A DNA stretch of 64,000 bases from Letharia columbiana (lineage: Eukaryota; Ascomycota; Lecanoromycetes; Lecanorales; Parmeliaceae): the NCBI RefSeq assembly GCF_014066305.1, contig NW_023501047.1, forward strand, positions 310,001 through 374,000, written 5' to 3'. Positions within the stretch are counted from its first letter, which is position 1, and each line of letters opens with the position of its first letter. The notes beneath the pieces are model-generated. The model was not told the DNA's origin, ran no database searches, and saw only the letters and a list, made by a program, of their open reading frames with translations. Positions 43,948-54,248 of this stretch are shown piece by piece. The position numbers and the translations under genes were made by a program.

Positions 43948-44883
43948 CTACATTGGAAATACCTCACTATCGCCTTGATCACCGTCCCAAACGCTGTTGA
44001 CAGCCTGGACGTACCTTCTTCTATCCATAGTCAAGTGCGCGCAGTGCCCACTCCCTTCGAATAGGACCTCCTTGACCCTCCAACCTTTCCTCCTCGCTTC
44101 CTCTGCGTGCTGCTCAACGTCTGTCCACTCGATCATACGGTCCTCTCTTGAAAATAGATAACATGCCCCACGGGCTGGACTGCTCTCCTCCAACACCCCC
44201 CTCCGCCAAAAATTTGCCGGATTTTCATACCCACAGGCTATGTACAAGGACACGAAGATCAAGAAACAGTGGACTGCTAAGGCGCCCAAGAAGCGCCAGA
44301 AGATGGTCTTAGGGAAGGAAAGCACCATCGCATCGAACGTCTGCCAGTAGGATGTCGCCTTACCGGGGCAGCTGTCGAACATCATGCCTGTGAGCGCCAG
44401 AGGCTGGTCCATGCCTGAGCGGAGAACGCGCAAAAGATGGGTCGCTGAATTCATCCCGCCGTTTGAGAAGATATGCATGAGTGTTTTGGGTTGCGCGTAG
44501 CTGGATGAAGGCGTGGATCGGCAGGTCCGGGAATTTGTCATCTCGTCGCTGAGGCGTCCGTTTGCGGACCTTTTTGGATGAGACGAAGAGCGATGCTCGC
44601 ACTCAGCCAGCGTATCTAGGACGGCGGCCGCGGCAGGTGCGAATTCTATGACTCGTTGTGGGCGGACAAACGCGCTTGTGAGGATGCCGACTGAGCTTTC
44701 AACAAGCAGAATACGAGCGTTCGGGGCGATGCAACGGTACAAAGCTGTATACTTTGCAATATGCCTGCGTGCAGCGCCCAGCCAGGTGCAGAGTATGATG
44801 AGCTGTCCAGGCGTCGGCTTTGGAGGCGTGTAGAGGAAGGTTCCGGGCCCTATAAGAATGAAATCTGCCAAAGAAGATGCCAT
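43948..44883 (-). CDS. TMEM53 / PaxU-like protein (DUF829 alpha/beta hydrolase fold)
   Basis: Start at MASSLADFILIGPGTFLY gives 311 aa; an upstream in-frame ATG at 44931 is less likely. The pattern LIILCTWLGAARRHIAKYTALY is the family hallmark. It is followed by MHIFSNGG (the nucleophile-elbow region) and a late HCAHLTMDRRRYVQAV segment with a candidate catalytic histidine. A hydrophobic stretch (ALAVHCFLIFVSLYIACGY) may contact a membrane. Some relatives sit in indole-diterpene clusters (PaxU), but no other cluster genes are nearby, so a biosynthetic role is not supported here. Confidence 0.8.
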   Translation of the reverse strand: MASSLADFILIGPGTFLYTPPKPTPGQLIILCTWLGAARRHIAKYTALYRCIAPNARILLVESSVGILTSAFVRPQRVIEFAPAAAAVLDTLAECEHRSSSHPKRSANGRLSDEMTNSRTCRSTPSSSYAQPKTLMHIFSNGGMNSATHLLRVLRSGMDQPLALTGMMFDSCPGKATSYWQTFDAMVLSFPKTIFWRFLGALAVHCFLIFVSLYIACGYENPANFWRRGVLEESSPARGACYLFSREDRMIEWTDVEQHAEEARRKGWRVKEVLFEGSGHCAHLTMDRRRYVQAVNSVWDGDQGDSEVFPM

Positions 44884-46032
44884 TGTGGATGAGTCGTTTT
44901 GGTTTGGTCGCCGAAGGTGGAGCTTTGGCAAGAACTTATCATGAGCAGCACACCAAAACGGTGTGATGGTCCAAGAGGGAAGAGCGGATTATGAAAGGCC
45001 AATAGGCTACAAGGTGTACAAACAACGGCAGCCATCGTCGTTGAGGCGCCAGAAAGCTTGAGAGAAGAGCGGAGGATTGCCTATTCCCGTTCCCGTTTCA
45101 TAACAGCCGAGGTCTGACATTAAAGCCAGCTTTGTAGGGATTTCTTATATTGGATACGAGCAAGCGTAGCGTATCCTGTTTACGTTGTCATTCCTACACT
45201 TGCGAGCCTCGGTTCGCCCCTTAGCGCAAGGATTTAGCGCTGCACGGAAGCACTGATACGGATCTTGGGGGACGGAACAGTTCTTTTGATGAATTTACAA
45301 GTTTCTGTCACATTCCTCTTGTTGTTGTCAATGTCCTATGAAAAGTCCGAGGATCGAAATTTGTCCCATACAGAAGATCTATGCAGGACCCATGCCTTGC
45401 TCAAAGGATAGGCTTTCAAAGTACTCAGAAATCACAACAATGTAGCAGAACCCAAAATCTGCTGAATGAGATTGAATACCAGGGAGAAGAGTTCGCTCAG
45501 TAAGCAAGGACTGCGGGTACATTGCTGAGCTACGAGCAAACGCGAATGCTGAGGGTCATTTCTTTACGTGTCAGATGAGAGTTGGGGTTCTTCTATGTTT
45601 TCAAAGCCAAACAGAAGGCAAGGTAAATAGTGCATTCTGTCGTCCATATTGGCTTTAGTGAACGAGTGCTATTAGGTACAGAAAGAGTCTGCCCATCCCA
45701 CGGCGATCACTTGGCGCAATTGGACAGAAGCTCACCCGTTCATTCGAGTATGTGAAGCTGGAGATACTGGTGTTCTATGGAACTGTAGCCAAAAGAGCTA
45801 GCTCCCAGTGTGCGATGATCTCACACGCTATAAATATACAGACTGGCATGTGAAGGCGAAAGGCTACGTCTTCATGCCTAGAAAGGAGAGTGTTGAGCCT
45901 TGTCATTACTTGTGTCTTCCCAAAAGATTGTTAGCGTTCCTGTGTTGTATTTCTCAGGCTTTGAGGAGTACCAATAGTGCAATTTCTCTTGTCTCTATAA
46001 TTGCTTGTTTCCTTAAAAACCACTAAAGGAAA
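44884..46032. other. Divergent intergenic region
   Basis: About 1.15 kb between the TMEM53-like gene and the ankyrin gene. Short frames only; I see nothing else. Confidence 0.5.
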
Positions 46033-46824
46033 ATGCCATCCTTACGAGAAATCATTATCAGGGCTGCATCGAAAGGTCACCTCGAAGTACTCAAAAGGCT
46101 TCTACTGCCAAATCCTTCATATTCGCTCCAAGAAGCAGATACCACCCTTGAAAAGCTCGTTGGGATAGCTGCTCGCCATTGCCACTCCAAAGTCCTCGAA
46201 TTCTGCATCAGCCTAGGTACAAACGTCAACGACGACGCTGTGCGGATAGGTGTTCTCGAGTCTAGCCGCCTCAACGTCTACCAAAAGGTCATCGCCGCCG
46301 GCTTCGACCTTAATTACGACCATGATGGAACGATCGGGGGCCCACTCATTTGGGCGACATTGACAAACCACATCCCCCTGGCAACGTATCTCCTGGACCA
46401 CGGAGCTGATGTGAATCGCGACCTACAGAACCGCGTATACAGGCCGCTGGCAAAGGCGGCCGAGAAGAACAGTGTTGCGATGATCGAGCTTTTTATCAGA
46501 TACGGAGCTCAGATGGATCGCAGTGGTGCTCTGATTGTGGCCGCAGAGCATGGAAACCTCGAAGCAGTTCGCTGCCTGGTTTCACACGGTGCTGACATCA
46601 ACCTGATACGCAAGAGTGATACCGATTTGTACATGAAGACCGGTGAGGAGGATTCGGCGCTACACAAAGCGGTCAGGGGTGGTCATGAGGATGTGGTTGC
46701 CTTCCTGGTGGAGAGCGGGGCTCGTCTAGGTCTGAGAGATCATCAGGGCAATGACGCTTTGATGATGGCGGTGAAAATGAACAGTGCGGAACTTTTCCAG
46801 ATCATCTACGACGCCCAAAGATGA
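46033..46824 (+). CDS. Ankyrin repeat protein
   Basis: Single-exon frame of 263 aa built almost entirely of ankyrin repeats. Clear units include AASKGHLEVLKRLL at the start, then PLIWATLTNHIPLATYLLDH, ALIVAAEHGNLEAVRCLVSH and ALHKAVRGGHEDVVAFLVES, with GADVN/GADIN turns between them. There is no other domain, so it is a stand-alone protein-binding scaffold of unknown partner. Ankyrin-only proteins are numerous in filamentous fungi. Confidence 0.85.
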   Translation: MPSLREIIIRAASKGHLEVLKRLLLPNPSYSLQEADTTLEKLVGIAARHCHSKVLEFCISLGTNVNDDAVRIGVLESSRLNVYQKVIAAGFDLNYDHDGTIGGPLIWATLTNHIPLATYLLDHGADVNRDLQNRVYRPLAKAAEKNSVAMIELFIRYGAQMDRSGALIVAAEHGNLEAVRCLVSHGADINLIRKSDTDLYMKTGEEDSALHKAVRGGHEDVVAFLVESGARLGLRDHQGNDALMMAVKMNSAELFQIIYDAQR

Positions 46825-47311
46825 ACACGCCAGTCGTTCTTGTCTCATTCATGAGCCTCAAGGTTGATAGGTAGCTTTGAAGTGCAGGTAGTATAGCACA
46901 ACAAGCGATGAGCATTCAAAGTGCCCAAAACCAATCTCTTTATCATTCCGCGATGACTCCCAGCTGCGACATCTCTATCCCGTAAAAAATGAATGCCCAG
47001 ACCAATCCTTGTAGGAAGGCTTCGGTAGAAAAAAGAAAGAGAGACAGTAGCCGCTAGAGCCATTCTTGCCACAGCAGATGTCATAGGGTTAGGGTTATGT
47101 GCAGCCCTTAGAATGGCCAGATGTCGACCTCTCGGTCACTCTCCAATGCCCTACTTGCCAATTGGTGTGATGAACACCTCGCAAAGACCAGGAGCAAAAG
47201 CCTGCTGATGTTTACAACGAAAACGTGCAGATATGAAAAAGTCAGCTGTACTTCCACCTTAATATCTTCAACCTAGCAGCACTCTGCACAAAGCCCTGTC
47301 TATCGACCGCC
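46825..47311. other. Intergenic with a telomere-like AGGGTTAGGGTTA word
   Basis: Contains the 3' flank of the ankyrin gene and the promoter of the Dsc2-like gene. AGGGTTAGGGTTA (47085-47097) is two telomere-type repeats and could be a Tbf1-like binding site about 215 bp upstream of the next start codon. It is too short to be a telomere remnant. Confidence 0.45.
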
Positions 47312-48294
47312 ATGCTCGCCTCAGGTTTCACAGCGGCACCTGTGTCTCAATGTCTCTTCTTTGGCGTCATTGCTTCCTCGATACTTGTCAGTATCACAGA
47401 CACCAAGTATCTTTTTTATATTCAGGTCGTACCGCACTTATGGCAGTATAAGCAGGCATGGAGGTTGCTGGTCTGGCAGGTAGGTCTCGCTCTGTTCAAG
47501 GTCCCCAAATCATGATACTCTATGAGGAGGTAGCAGTTGTTGAGGGACAGACTAAGGTTGACTTTTGCCAACTGACTAGAGCTGCTACAACAACTCCACA
47601 GAACTCCTGTTCGCCGCCATGTCACTCTACCACCTCCGCATCATTGAGCGCCTGTGGGGCTCTCGAAAGTTCGCCGTACGCATTCATCCCTGTATCTTAT
47701 TACGATCATAGCTGGGCTGACGGACACCTTATGTAGTCCTTTCTCTTCAGCCTTCTCCCACCAACCCTACTCCTCCCTCCAATAGTCACAACCATGCTTC
47801 GCCCCCTCACATTCGGCGCCGTAAACCACCTCCCCGCAGGTCCTACGCCCCTTATATTCGCCCTTCTCGCTCAATACCACGCCGCAATACCTACAATCTA
47901 CAAGTATCGTATTGTCACCTCTAAGTCCCCTTCTACATCTTCCAGCGCAAGCGAAGAACAAGGACCAGTCCTCAGCGATAAATTTCTAGTCTATTTGCTC
48001 GCTGGCCAGCTTGCCCTATCTTCGTTCCCAGGCTCCGCGATAGCGGCAAGTGTGGGCTGGATGGTTGGAGTGGCCTGGAGGGGCGAATGGGGACCTGGCG
48101 CTTGGGGTAGGTGGAGGGTACCAGGGTGGGTGGTTGGTGAGAAGAAGGCAAATACAGGCCAAGGGTTCGAGAGATTGAGGAGAAGATTGGAAGGCGAGGG
48201 AAGTGGCACTGGCGCTGATGGTAGAAGTGAGGGCGAGGCGAGAAGAAGAACACTGGGAAGAGGTATACTGGATCAGTTTAGAGGCGCTTTTTGA
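47312..48294 (+). CDS. dsc2: Rhomboid-like DSC E3 ligase subunit (Dsc2/DscB type)
   Basis: Multi-pass rhomboid pseudoprotease of the Golgi Dsc ubiquitin-ligase complex, needed in fungi for SREBP activation and hypoxia adaptation. Exons 47312-47479, 47580-47675 and 47737-48294 give 273 aa. Recognisable segments are [60 protein letters not shown] and [13 protein letters not shown]. The tail is charged ([13 protein letters not shown]) and ends LDQFRGAF. I see no C-terminal UBA domain, which related proteins usually carry, so either this clade lacks it or the annotation of the relatives differs. Catalytic rhomboid Ser/His residues are not evident. Confidence 0.75.
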
Positions 48295-48941
48295 AGCATA
48301 CGCATATATTACGCAGCAGGCTTCGCGATACCAAGAGAGATCGGGATACAGCATATGGACTGCTACGAAATTTCCAGTGCTTGCTCGGTCGGTGTCTTGT
48401 TCAAAAGACACAGTCTACATGGCCGTTTCTCCATGGGTTACAGTCAGGCCTCCTCACAAAGTAGCATAGTCTGGCTCGAAACCCCAAAAACCTGAGCAGT
48501 TCTTGGGCTCAAGCCATTGATAGATCCGAAGCAGTGATCTAACACCTGTACTCCATGATGTTTTATTTGGAGGCCAGCAAACTCAACAGTCAAAGAGATC
48601 TGGGGCGGTTCAAAGATCCTCTATACAGGTAAGCTATAAGAAGTAGCAAATGGACGTGGTTCTTAGGGGCTGTGCCGTCAATACGACTACGATGACAATC
48701 ATCTACGGAAATGCGTAAAGCTTAAAGTTCGGCGAGCTCTGCTAAAGCGGCATCTCCTCTAATTGCCATGGAGTTGTGGATCTCTTGTAGCAGCACTAGT
48801 CTTGGTTGACAGCGGTCCGGGACAACGGCAATTTGAAGCACGGAGATTAGCGCCTTACGTCCGAATGATGATGTTAAAATGTTGCACTATTCAAAGACGA
48901 ACACTCTCCAAGCCGTCCCTCATTTCTCTTAAATTCCGAAT
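48295..48941. other. Intergenic
   Basis: No supported gene. It contains the Dsc2-like 3' flank and the aldo/keto reductase promoter. Confidence 0.55.
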
Positions 48942-50307
48942 ATGAACGTCTTCTGTGGGAAAAGTCTCTTGAAAGCTGTCTTTTCAACTTTGACGGTCAA
49001 GCCAGTCCTTCACTTATCACAGCAACACAACGCTCAGCGATTCGCATCAACAATGGAGTATACACGGCAAGCAGAACATATATTTCATTTGGTATGGATG
49101 TCGCGAAGGAAGCTGATAATGTTCCCAGATTAGGAGACTCGGGTCTCAAGATATCGAAGGTCATCCTTGGGGCAATGTCCTATGGCTCGCCCGAATGGCA
49201 AGGTTGGGTTCTTGATGAGGAGAAGTCGCTCCCTTTGCTCGAGCATGCCTATAAAGTTGGGCTGAATACATGGGATACCGTACGTAATTCACCTGATACC
49301 GTTGACGATCATCTCTCTTCTGACAATTGCTGACTTGGTACCGAGGCCGACGTCTACTCCAACGGCAAATCCGAAGAGATCATAGGCAAAGCCTTGTCGA
49401 AATACAACATCCCCCGTCAGAAAGTGGTAATTCTGTCAAAATGCTTTTTCGGTACCCATACATCCATCGACTATCTCCAAGTATGACCTCAAAACTGACC
49501 TGCCAAGGCGTTGACCGATCCGGCGCCCAACCTCGAATTGCAGCCCTGTCAAAAAACGACGACGAAATGGTCAACCAAGTCGGTCTGAGCCGCAAGCACA
49601 TCTTCGATGCAGTGGATGCAAGTGTGAAGAGGTTGGGCACGTACATCGATGTTCTGCAAATCCATAGGATGGATAGGGAAACGCCGAAGAAGGAGATCAT
49701 GAAGGCGTTGAACGATGTGGTGGAAAGCGGGAAAGTGAGGTACATAGGAGCAAGCTCGATGGCGGCATGGGAGTTTCAGATGCTACAGAACATTGCTGAA
49801 GCCAATGGATGGTAAGATCCCAACTGCTCATTGGTTGATTGCAGCTAAATTTTGTCCAGGCACAAGTTCATCTCCATGCAAAACTACCACAATCTCCTCT
49901 ACCGCGAAGAAGAGCGAGAGATGCTCCCCTACTGCCGCGCTTCGGGTGTAGGTTGCATTCCCTGGTCTCCAGTCGCCCGCGGCGTCCTCACCCGACCTTG
50001 GGGCGATCGATCCACCAAGCGTGAAGAGACTGACAACTTCCTCAAATCTCTTATCCGAAGCAAAGAGACGGAAATCGATAAAAATATTGTAGATCGGTTG
50101 GAAGAGGTTGCGAAGAAGAGAGGCGTGGGCATGGCACTCGTGGCAATCGCGTGGTCGATACGGCAACAGTGTGTCAACCCGATTGTGGGACTCGGAAGTA
50201 AGGAGAGGATTGACCAGGCGGTCGAGGCGGTCAAGTTCGAGTTGAGCGATGAAGAGGCGAAGTATTTGGAAGAGCCGTATATAGCCAAGATGGTCCAAGG
50301 CTACTAG
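48942..50307 (+). CDS. Aldo/keto reductase, possibly mitochondrial
   Basis: NADPH-dependent oxidoreductase with the TIM-barrel AKR pattern. Exons 48942-49066, 49129-49279, 49346-49451, 49508-49811 and 49860-50307 give 377 aa. Active-site residues are visible: Asp and Tyr in NTWDTADVYSNG, Lys in ILSKCFFG and His in VLQIHRMD. The cofactor-side motif is [19 protein letters not shown]. The first intron (49067-49128) would start with GC, giving [15 protein letters not shown], a typical AKR start. Upstream in frame, [14 protein letters not shown] leads a 37-residue basic, hydroxylated presequence resembling a mitochondrial signal. An alternative start at 49094 ([17 protein letters not shown]) avoids the intron. 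The substrate is unknown. Confidence 0.85.
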
Positions 50308-50978
50308 ACGGGAAAAGTATATAAAGCAATGGCATAGTACGCCCTCACCCGGGAGCAGAATGATCAAGATATGCACACTCTCCTTTGGTAAGTGAGAGGC
50401 TGCATAGCCAGAGTGATCTCATACGGCTGATGCATAATTCTCAACATTCATGTCTGGAGCTGCCAAAGTCGCTCATCCTCCTTCGGCACTATAAACACCC
50501 TGCGAAATTGTTGGGGTTCAAAGGCTGTAGGTATGGTAGCTAAGGATTTTTCCCATCTTCACAAATCACCTACTTTGAGCACTCATCTTCATTCACTGAG
50601 AGAACCAATGGAGAGGGATATATGGGTAAATACTCTATCTCCTCCTTTCTGTTCTTCGAAGTCTTGACGGATCTCTCTTCTAGGTTTCCCTCTGGAATGT
50701 TGAGCCGAAAGGCAAAGCTCTGGGTTTCCAATGTCGCAGAGCCTCATAGCCTGGTCCAGAAAGGCCAGTCTGAGAAGGTCATCGATATGAACGCATATAT
50801 GCATCAGTATTGCCGCGCTTGTGATGCGGTCCTTTAGAGGAGGAAGTCTGGGGGGTTGCTTGCTTGCACCAGCAAAAGACCTCTAGCTTCATCTCTCGCT
50901 CACGCACGTGACACGTGTTGGAAAATTCGTTAATTCGGGGAAAGCAGGTCATATTTAAACATCGTGATCGTACAGCCC
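50308..50978. other. Convergent 3' intergenic region
   Basis: Between the stops of the aldo/keto reductase and VTI1. No gene seen. Two overlapping CACGTG words occur near 50905-50918. Confidence 0.55.
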
Positions 50979-51791
50979 CTACTTGAATTTGCTATAGACA
51001 ACCAGGATTATTAGAAGAACGAGCACGGTGATGATCGCGACGGTTATAATCCGATTTGTAGCCATCCTGCACACACATCAGTTCGCAATCCAAAAGGTGC
51101 GGCCGTGTAGGGTGAAAGGGATGAAATACCTACGCGCCATCCCCCTGAGCGTCTTCACACTGCGATCCACATACCCCTCACTCTCCAACATCGTCGCCCT
51201 CGTATGCTGAATCGTCTCCCTTTGCAACTGCAAATCTGCCAGCGTCCCCCTTCCAATATCCTCCGTTTCATTTGCCACTCTCTGACTGTCCCTCAGCCGC
51301 TGACTGCTCCTGTCCAACCTATCCGTTCCGCTCAGTAGTTGCTGGCGCTGCTCGAGCTGGTCGTCTTTGGTTGGGTTGTCGGAGTAGCGGGAGCCGAAGA
51401 GAGCGGAGCGGTCGTCGGAGAGAGTCTTCAGCTTGCGTTTCGCGGCGTCGATGTCGGTTTCGAAGTTGCGGAAGCGGGGATTTATGCGCGAGCGGGTTGC
51501 GGAGGGTATGTTTTGTTTCTCGATGCGCATCATGTCAAGCTGGGGGGGGTCAGCATATCCAGAACCATGAGGGCAGGAACTGCGTGAGGAATGTGCGGAG
51601 AGAGGACATACCAGTTCATTGGCTTCTTCAAGTGAGCGCTCCGCTAACCGTACTGCTGATTTCCTGGGTTCACCGGATAATTCTGTTATTTGATCGAGCT
51701 TTTGACTGAGGTCTGCTTGTACGAGTTTCAGCTCGGCTTCATAGTTGCTGAAAAGCTCTGAGCCGGCGTCTGTATCCAGTGGGTTCGCCAT
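50979..51791 (-). CDS. VTI1: Golgi/endosomal Qb-SNARE Vti1
   Basis: Qb-SNARE for fusion at Golgi, endosome and vacuole membranes. Exons 51612-51791, 51130-51539 and 50979-51066 give 225 aa, a normal length. The N-terminal Habc helices start MANPLDTDAGSELFSNYEAE. The SNARE motif (about residues 130-190) has the zero-layer Gln in TLADLQLQRETIQHTRATM and ends LRGMARRMATNR. Splicing of the last intron joins this to a C-terminal transmembrane anchor, IITVAIITVLVLLIILVVYS, with a short KFK tail. The last exon is only 88 nt and is easily missed. Confidence 0.95.
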
Positions 51792-52297
51792 GGTCGAAGG
51801 GCAGGATGTTGGCTGCTTGAGCGGCGGCTCTGGGCGGTTATGATTGTAGACCAAATAGGAAAGGATTTGGTTGAGAAGGGCACAGGATGTATCCAGCTGT
51901 CTTGAATTATGATGGTGAGCTGTCAAACCACAGATGTCAGAGCCGATGGCCAGACTTAGTTTGTCTGGAAGGTGTTGCAGTTGCAGGAGGCTGTTCTAGG
52001 CTGTTGTCATTGAAATGCTGGAGCTAGGCGTATATTTAATCCGAACACCGATATAGAAGTCATCAGCCGGACACGAATACGAGAGCTTTCCGTGACATAT
52101 TCACGCCGCTTGATAGCCGTCAAATTTGTATAATGAATACCATTGAGGTCCGAAATCAGGCTTCTCTTTTTCTCAAAGCTCTAAGAAAACCGCCTGACTT
52201 TTGAAAGAACATTACCTGCGTCTCCTTCCACTCGTTTCATCTAGAGGCCTCTGGTACCTCGTTTGCGCCGCTGAAAAGCTTCTGTCTATCGTATATC
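51792..52297. promoter_or_regulatory. Divergent promoter between VTI1 and the amine oxidase gene
   Basis: 506 bp separate the two start codons. No clear TATA box or known binding site stands out; the call rests on orientation. Confidence 0.5.
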
Positions 52298-53917
52298 ATG
52301 CAGGAAAAGAAGAAAGTTGCCATCGTTGGTAGCGGCTGCACTGGCATTGCTGCACTATGGGCTCTCAAAAGTACCAATCACGAAGTTCATCTTTATGAGG
52401 CGAAGGATAGGCTAGGGGGCCATACCAATACAGTCCCTTTTAGATATGAAGGAAAAACTGTGAATGTTGATACTGGCTTCATCGTTATGAACAGCGCTAC
52501 CTACCGTTAGTCCATGGCCTCAACGTGTGCCCTAAGTTGGCTCACGCTCGTAGCGAATTTTATTGCCTTTCTGAAAGAGATCAGAATACCCACTTCGCCG
52601 ACTGATATGACCTTTGGGGTGTCTCGCGATCAAGGACTCTTCGAATGGTCTGGGACATCTCTCTCTGCTGTATTCGCTCAGAAATCCAACTTCTTCAGAC
52701 CTCGGATGTGGCAGATGATCTTCGACATTGTCCGATTCAACCAATTCGCGCTGGATCTGCTTTCTGAGGAAGACGAGAGCGAAATCGACATAAGTGGAGC
52801 CAACGGGTCAGCCAAACACGTTGGGAAGCCTGCACGGCAACAAAGTATTGGAGAGTACTTGGACCAAGAGGATTATTCAGAAGCCTTTCGCAACGATTAC
52901 CTGATACCCATGACTGCTTCCGTCTGGAGCACAAGCCCAGACAAAGCTTCGTTAGAGTTTCCGGCCATTACCCTCGTTCGATTTATGTGGAACCACCATC
53001 TCCTCACCACAGTGGCTGCTCGCCCAACATGGATGACGATCATAGGCGGCTCGAAGCAGTATATTGATGCTGTAATGCGTGACTTCCCTGAGGATCACAT
53101 TCATCTCAATACCGGGATTCAATCCTTGAGCTTCTTAGAGAACAAACAGCTAGCTATTCATCGAACAGATGGTAAAAGAGAGGATTTCGACCATGTAATT
53201 CTAGCAACGCACGGCGATCAAGCAATGGATATCATTCGCAACATAGCCACACCACAAGAAACAGAAATCATGTCGGGATTCAAGACCAGTAAGAACACAG
53301 CAGTGCTCCATTCAGACCGCTCGGTATGTATCGAGATCACCAGCTTCTCTCAATGGAACACTAACATATCGAAGCTCATGCCAAAGCGATACGTTGCTTG
53401 GTCCTCTTGGAATTATATCACTACCTCCCCATCTCCCAACACCGCTCCGTCCGTCTGCCTGACTTACTGGATGAACCTTCTTCAGCACATTCCCTCCCTC
53501 TATGGTATGGTCCTTGTGACTCTCAATCCTCTTCATCCGCCCAAATCTGCACAAGGTAGTTGGACATATCATCATCCATTATACAATGCAGCTGCTATAC
53601 GCTCGCAGAAACTTCTGCCACGCATACAAAACACAAGGGGCATAAGCTATGCGGGCGCCTGGACTAAGTATGGGTTCCATGAGGATGGATTCTCGAGCGG
53701 GCTCAAGATCGCCTTAGAGCATCTGGGGGCAAAGCTGCCGTTCGAGTTCGTGGATTCGACGTTTTCGAGAGGAAGGAGACCGGTGCTTGGGTGGATGGAT
53801 CATACTGTGCGAGGCTGTATATATATGATAGGGCTAATTGTTTTTCTGGTAGGATGGGTGCTAGCTTTGGTGCCTCGGAGGGGTACGAAGAACATTGGGG
53901 ACAAGAAGATCCAATAA
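52298..53917 (+). CDS. FAD-dependent amine oxidase family protein with C-terminal membrane segment
   Basis: Exons 52298-52505, 52554-53323 and 53375-53917 give 506 aa. The N-terminal Rossmann motif is VAIVGSGCTGIAALWAL, followed by EAKDRLGGHTNTV, the usual FAD-binding start. Later motifs are AVLHSDRSLMPKRYVAWSSW (created by the second intron), LTYWMNLLQHIP and the FAD-closing RGISYAGAWTKYGFHEDGFS. A hydrophobic helix (MIGLIVFLVGWVLALVP) near the end predicts membrane attachment. The family (COG2907-like) includes predicted NAD/FAD oxidoreductases without a defined fungal substrate. The second intron is 51 nt with no stop, so retention would keep the frame. Confidence 0.87.
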
Positions 53918-54248
53918 CAAGGTCTTGTTTTTCTTATCTTATGGACGTCGTTACTTTAAGTGTTCTTGTCGATGTCATTATTTTGCTTTAAATATAGCTC
54001 TGAACCGCCGTGGCCGCTTTGGTGTACGGCCACGGCGTCACACTTACTACGGATGCAGTGAAAATTTTCACAACAGGAGACTAAGTGACACAAAGAGTAA
54101 GTGTCTTTCCCAGGTTGTTGTGGCAATAATTCAGCAATCAACCAACCACCCTCAGAACCTGGCATCCAACCATCGACTTCCAACATTCTTGTTTGCACAC
54201 AATCTACCACACACCTCTCATCTGCTATTAGACCACACTCTGGGTAAC
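53918..54248. other. Short intergenic region
   Basis: No gene seen. The downstream frame is open leftward to 53895, but that part looks like UTR. It contains a small palindromic ggccgc/gcggcc-type GC-rich word near 54009-54035. Confidence 0.5.

Noticed and set aside
47085..47097. Telomere or chromosome-fusion remnant
   Set aside because: Only two repeat units; well within chance or a binding site.
43948..50307. Possible secondary-metabolite cluster (PaxU-like protein plus aldo/keto reductase)
   Set aside because: No backbone synthase, P450, prenyltransferase or transporter lies nearby, and VTI1 and Dsc2-type genes are interspersed.
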